Shown piece after piece: positions 63,070 through 64,000 of a stretch of 64,000 nt of DNA. The notes under the pieces are model-generated. The model did no database searches. It was not told the DNA's origin and saw only the letters and a list, made by a program, of their open reading frames with translations. Numbering within the stretch: the stretch's first letter is position 1; every line of letters begins with the position of its first letter. Both the position numbers and the translations under genes were made by a program. The DNA comes from Candidatus Phyllobacterium onerii (GTDB lineage Bacteria > Pseudomonadota > Alphaproteobacteria > Rhizobiales > Rhizobiaceae), in contig NZ_JAQMHX010000008.1 of assembly GCF_028331445.1 (NCBI RefSeq), positions 230,156 to 294,155 on the forward strand, in the 5' to 3' direction.

Positions 63070-63843
63070 CTATTGAACGAATGTCGTCGACAAGGTGCCG
63101 ATTCCCTCGATGGTGACGGAGACGGTATTGGTCGGATCCTTGATCGAGCCGACGCCGAGCGACGTACCGCAGCAGATCAGATCTCCAGGCTCGAGCGTCA
63201 TATCCTTCGAAAGCGCGCTGACAAGAATTGCCGGCGGAAAGATCATATCACTTAAGGGATAGTCCTGGCGCAGGGCGCCGTTGAGCTCGGTTTTGACATT
63301 GCATTCGGTCGGATCGATATCGGTCGCGATGACTGGACCGAATGGACAGAAACCGTCGAAGCTCTTGGCGCGAGCCCATTGTGCAAAGGTCTTGTCGCGG
63401 GCGATGATGTCGCTCGCCGTCAGGTCGTTGACACAGGTGTAACCGAAAATAGCGGCCGCGGCTTCCTCTTCCGAGGCATTGCTGCAGCGCTTGCCGATCA
63501 CGATGCCAAGTTCGCCTTCATAGCCGACGCGTTCAGTGTAGGAAGGCGGGCGGCGGACCACGGCCTCCGGAGATGCGACACTCGACAGGGCCTTCAACAG
63601 ATAGAGCGGCTCATCGGGTTTCGCGACATCGAGTTTGGCGGCGAGCTGATGGAAATTGTTCCACAGTGCGATGATCTTGGAAGGCTCACAAGGCGCCAGC
63701 AAGCGAACCGAGGCAAGTGGAAGCCGCATGTCGGTGGCGATCGGTTGCTCGAACATGCTGCCTTGATAAATGACAATATCCTTACCTTGCAGAAGGCCGA
63801 AGCCCTCCATGCCCTCATCGTCAAATCGTACCCATTGAGCCAT
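63070..63843 (-). CDS. Fumarylacetoacetate hydrolase-family protein
   Basis: A 257-aa FAH-fold protein. PSYTERVGYEGELGIVIGKRC holds the metal-binding ExE motif, then GYTCVNDLTASDIIARDKTFAQWARAKSFDGFCPFGP, and LEPGDLICCGTSLGVG (C-terminal signature). Family members hydrolyse or decarboxylate acylpyruvates, including oxaloacetate; substrate here is open. GGAGG precedes the ATG. Position beside a C2-acid island could suggest a 2-oxo-dicarboxylate substrate; inference. Confidence 0.85.
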   Translation of the reverse strand: MAQWVRFDDEGMEGFGLLQGKDIVIYQGSMFEQPIATDMRLPLASVRLLAPCEPSKIIALWNNFHQLAAKLDVAKPDEPLYLLKALSSVASPEAVVRRPPSYTERVGYEGELGIVIGKRCSNASEEEAAAAIFGYTCVNDLTASDIIARDKTFAQWARAKSFDGFCPFGPVIATDIDPTECNVKTELNGALRQDYPLSDMIFPPAILVSALSKDMTLEPGDLICCGTSLGVGSIKDPTNTVSVTIEGIGTLSTTFVQ

Positions 63844-63895
63844 TTTGTATCCTCCATTTTTGTAAAGTGCGGATCTTTTCTTCTGCCCGCCGCTG

Positions 63896-64000
63896 TCAGT
63901 GGTCGAGTGCCTTGACGATATTTTCGACCATTTTCTTGGCGTCGGCGAAGAGCATCATGGTGTTGTCGCGGAAGAACAGTTCGTTCTCGACGCCGGCATA
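63896..64000 (-). CDS. pntB: NAD(P) transhydrogenase beta subunit, C-terminus only
   Basis: The last 34 codons and stop of a gene entering from the right edge. [20 protein letters not shown], then [14 protein letters not shown], matches the conserved PntB C-terminus, part of the NADP-binding domain. It ends about 53 bases upstream of the FAA hydrolase start. Confidence 0.85.
   Translation of the reverse strand, partial: YAGVENELFFRDNTMMLFADAKKMVENIVKALDH

Noticed and set aside
1..64000. tRNA, rRNA or CRISPR features
   Set aside because: No cloverleaf, rRNA core or regularly spaced repeat-spacer array was seen by eye; a covariance search would be needed to exclude small RNAs.

Overview
The window reads as chromosomal DNA of a methylotrophy-capable alphaproteobacterium of the Hyphomicrobiales (Rhizobiales), probably near Phyllobacteriaceae/Brucellaceae. 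The reasons are a complete archaeal-type tetrahydromethanopterin (H4MPT) formaldehyde-oxidation cluster, PQQ-alcohol-dehydrogenase accessory genes, a DUF2865 protein, a membrane PuuD-type urate oxidase, a PuuE-UraD fusion, and palindromic intergenic repeats of the kind common in this order. Genus is inference. I see no tRNA, rRNA, CRISPR array, transposase or prophage gene.

Layout. (1) 1-2352, minus strand: tail of a PQQ-dependent alcohol/methanol oxidation cluster. (2) 2487-20962: the C1 block, holding genes for methanofuran-like and H4MPT-like cofactor synthesis (MfnB-FolB fusion, kinase, flavoprotein, DHPS-like, DUF447, hydantoinase-like, HisA-like, CitG-like, two ATP-grasp ligases, beta-RFAP synthase, PCD-like) around the pathway enzymes Fae, MtdB, Mch and FhcBADC. 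A VapBC-type toxin-antitoxin pair sits inside this block at 6831-7522. (3) 21028-31730: accessory region with an inverted-repeat element, an MFS exporter, a phosphonate-associated hexapeptide transferase with two PhnM paralogues, an ECF sigma/DGPF/NTF2 module, an SH3 protein, a DUF2865 protein and a trans-aconitate methyltransferase. (4) 31987-45869: a near-complete purine catabolic island (permease, deaminases, XdhABC, PuuD, UraH, PuuE-UraD, Alc, AllA, GuaD, LysR regulator) taking guanine/xanthine via urate and allantoin to glyoxylate. (5) 46027-63843: an oxalate/formyl-CoA/serine-cycle island with a GntR-FCD regulator, PEP carboxylase, malate-CoA ligase-type subunits, an ADP-forming acyl-CoA synthetase, an oxalate/formate-type MFS antiporter, a 45-aa orphan protein, a ThDP-dependent acyl-CoA lyase, formyl-CoA transferase, a second divergent SucCD-like synthetase and a FAA hydrolase. 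(6) 63896-64000: the 3' end of pntB.

How the parts fit. Region 2 oxidises formaldehyde (from region 1) to formate. Regions 4 and 5 both make or use glyoxylate and C1 acyl-CoA units; PEP carboxylase plus malate-CoA ligase are serine-cycle steps that would consume that glyoxylate-linked carbon. The most interesting unit is region 5. Six 17-bp sites fitting TGGNAT-N5-ATNCCA lie in its promoters, including that of the GntR gene, which defines a candidate regulon. Its thiamine enzyme resembles the ILVBL/HACL2 branch rather than classical oxalyl-CoA decarboxylase, and three different NDP-forming CoA ligases are grouped there.
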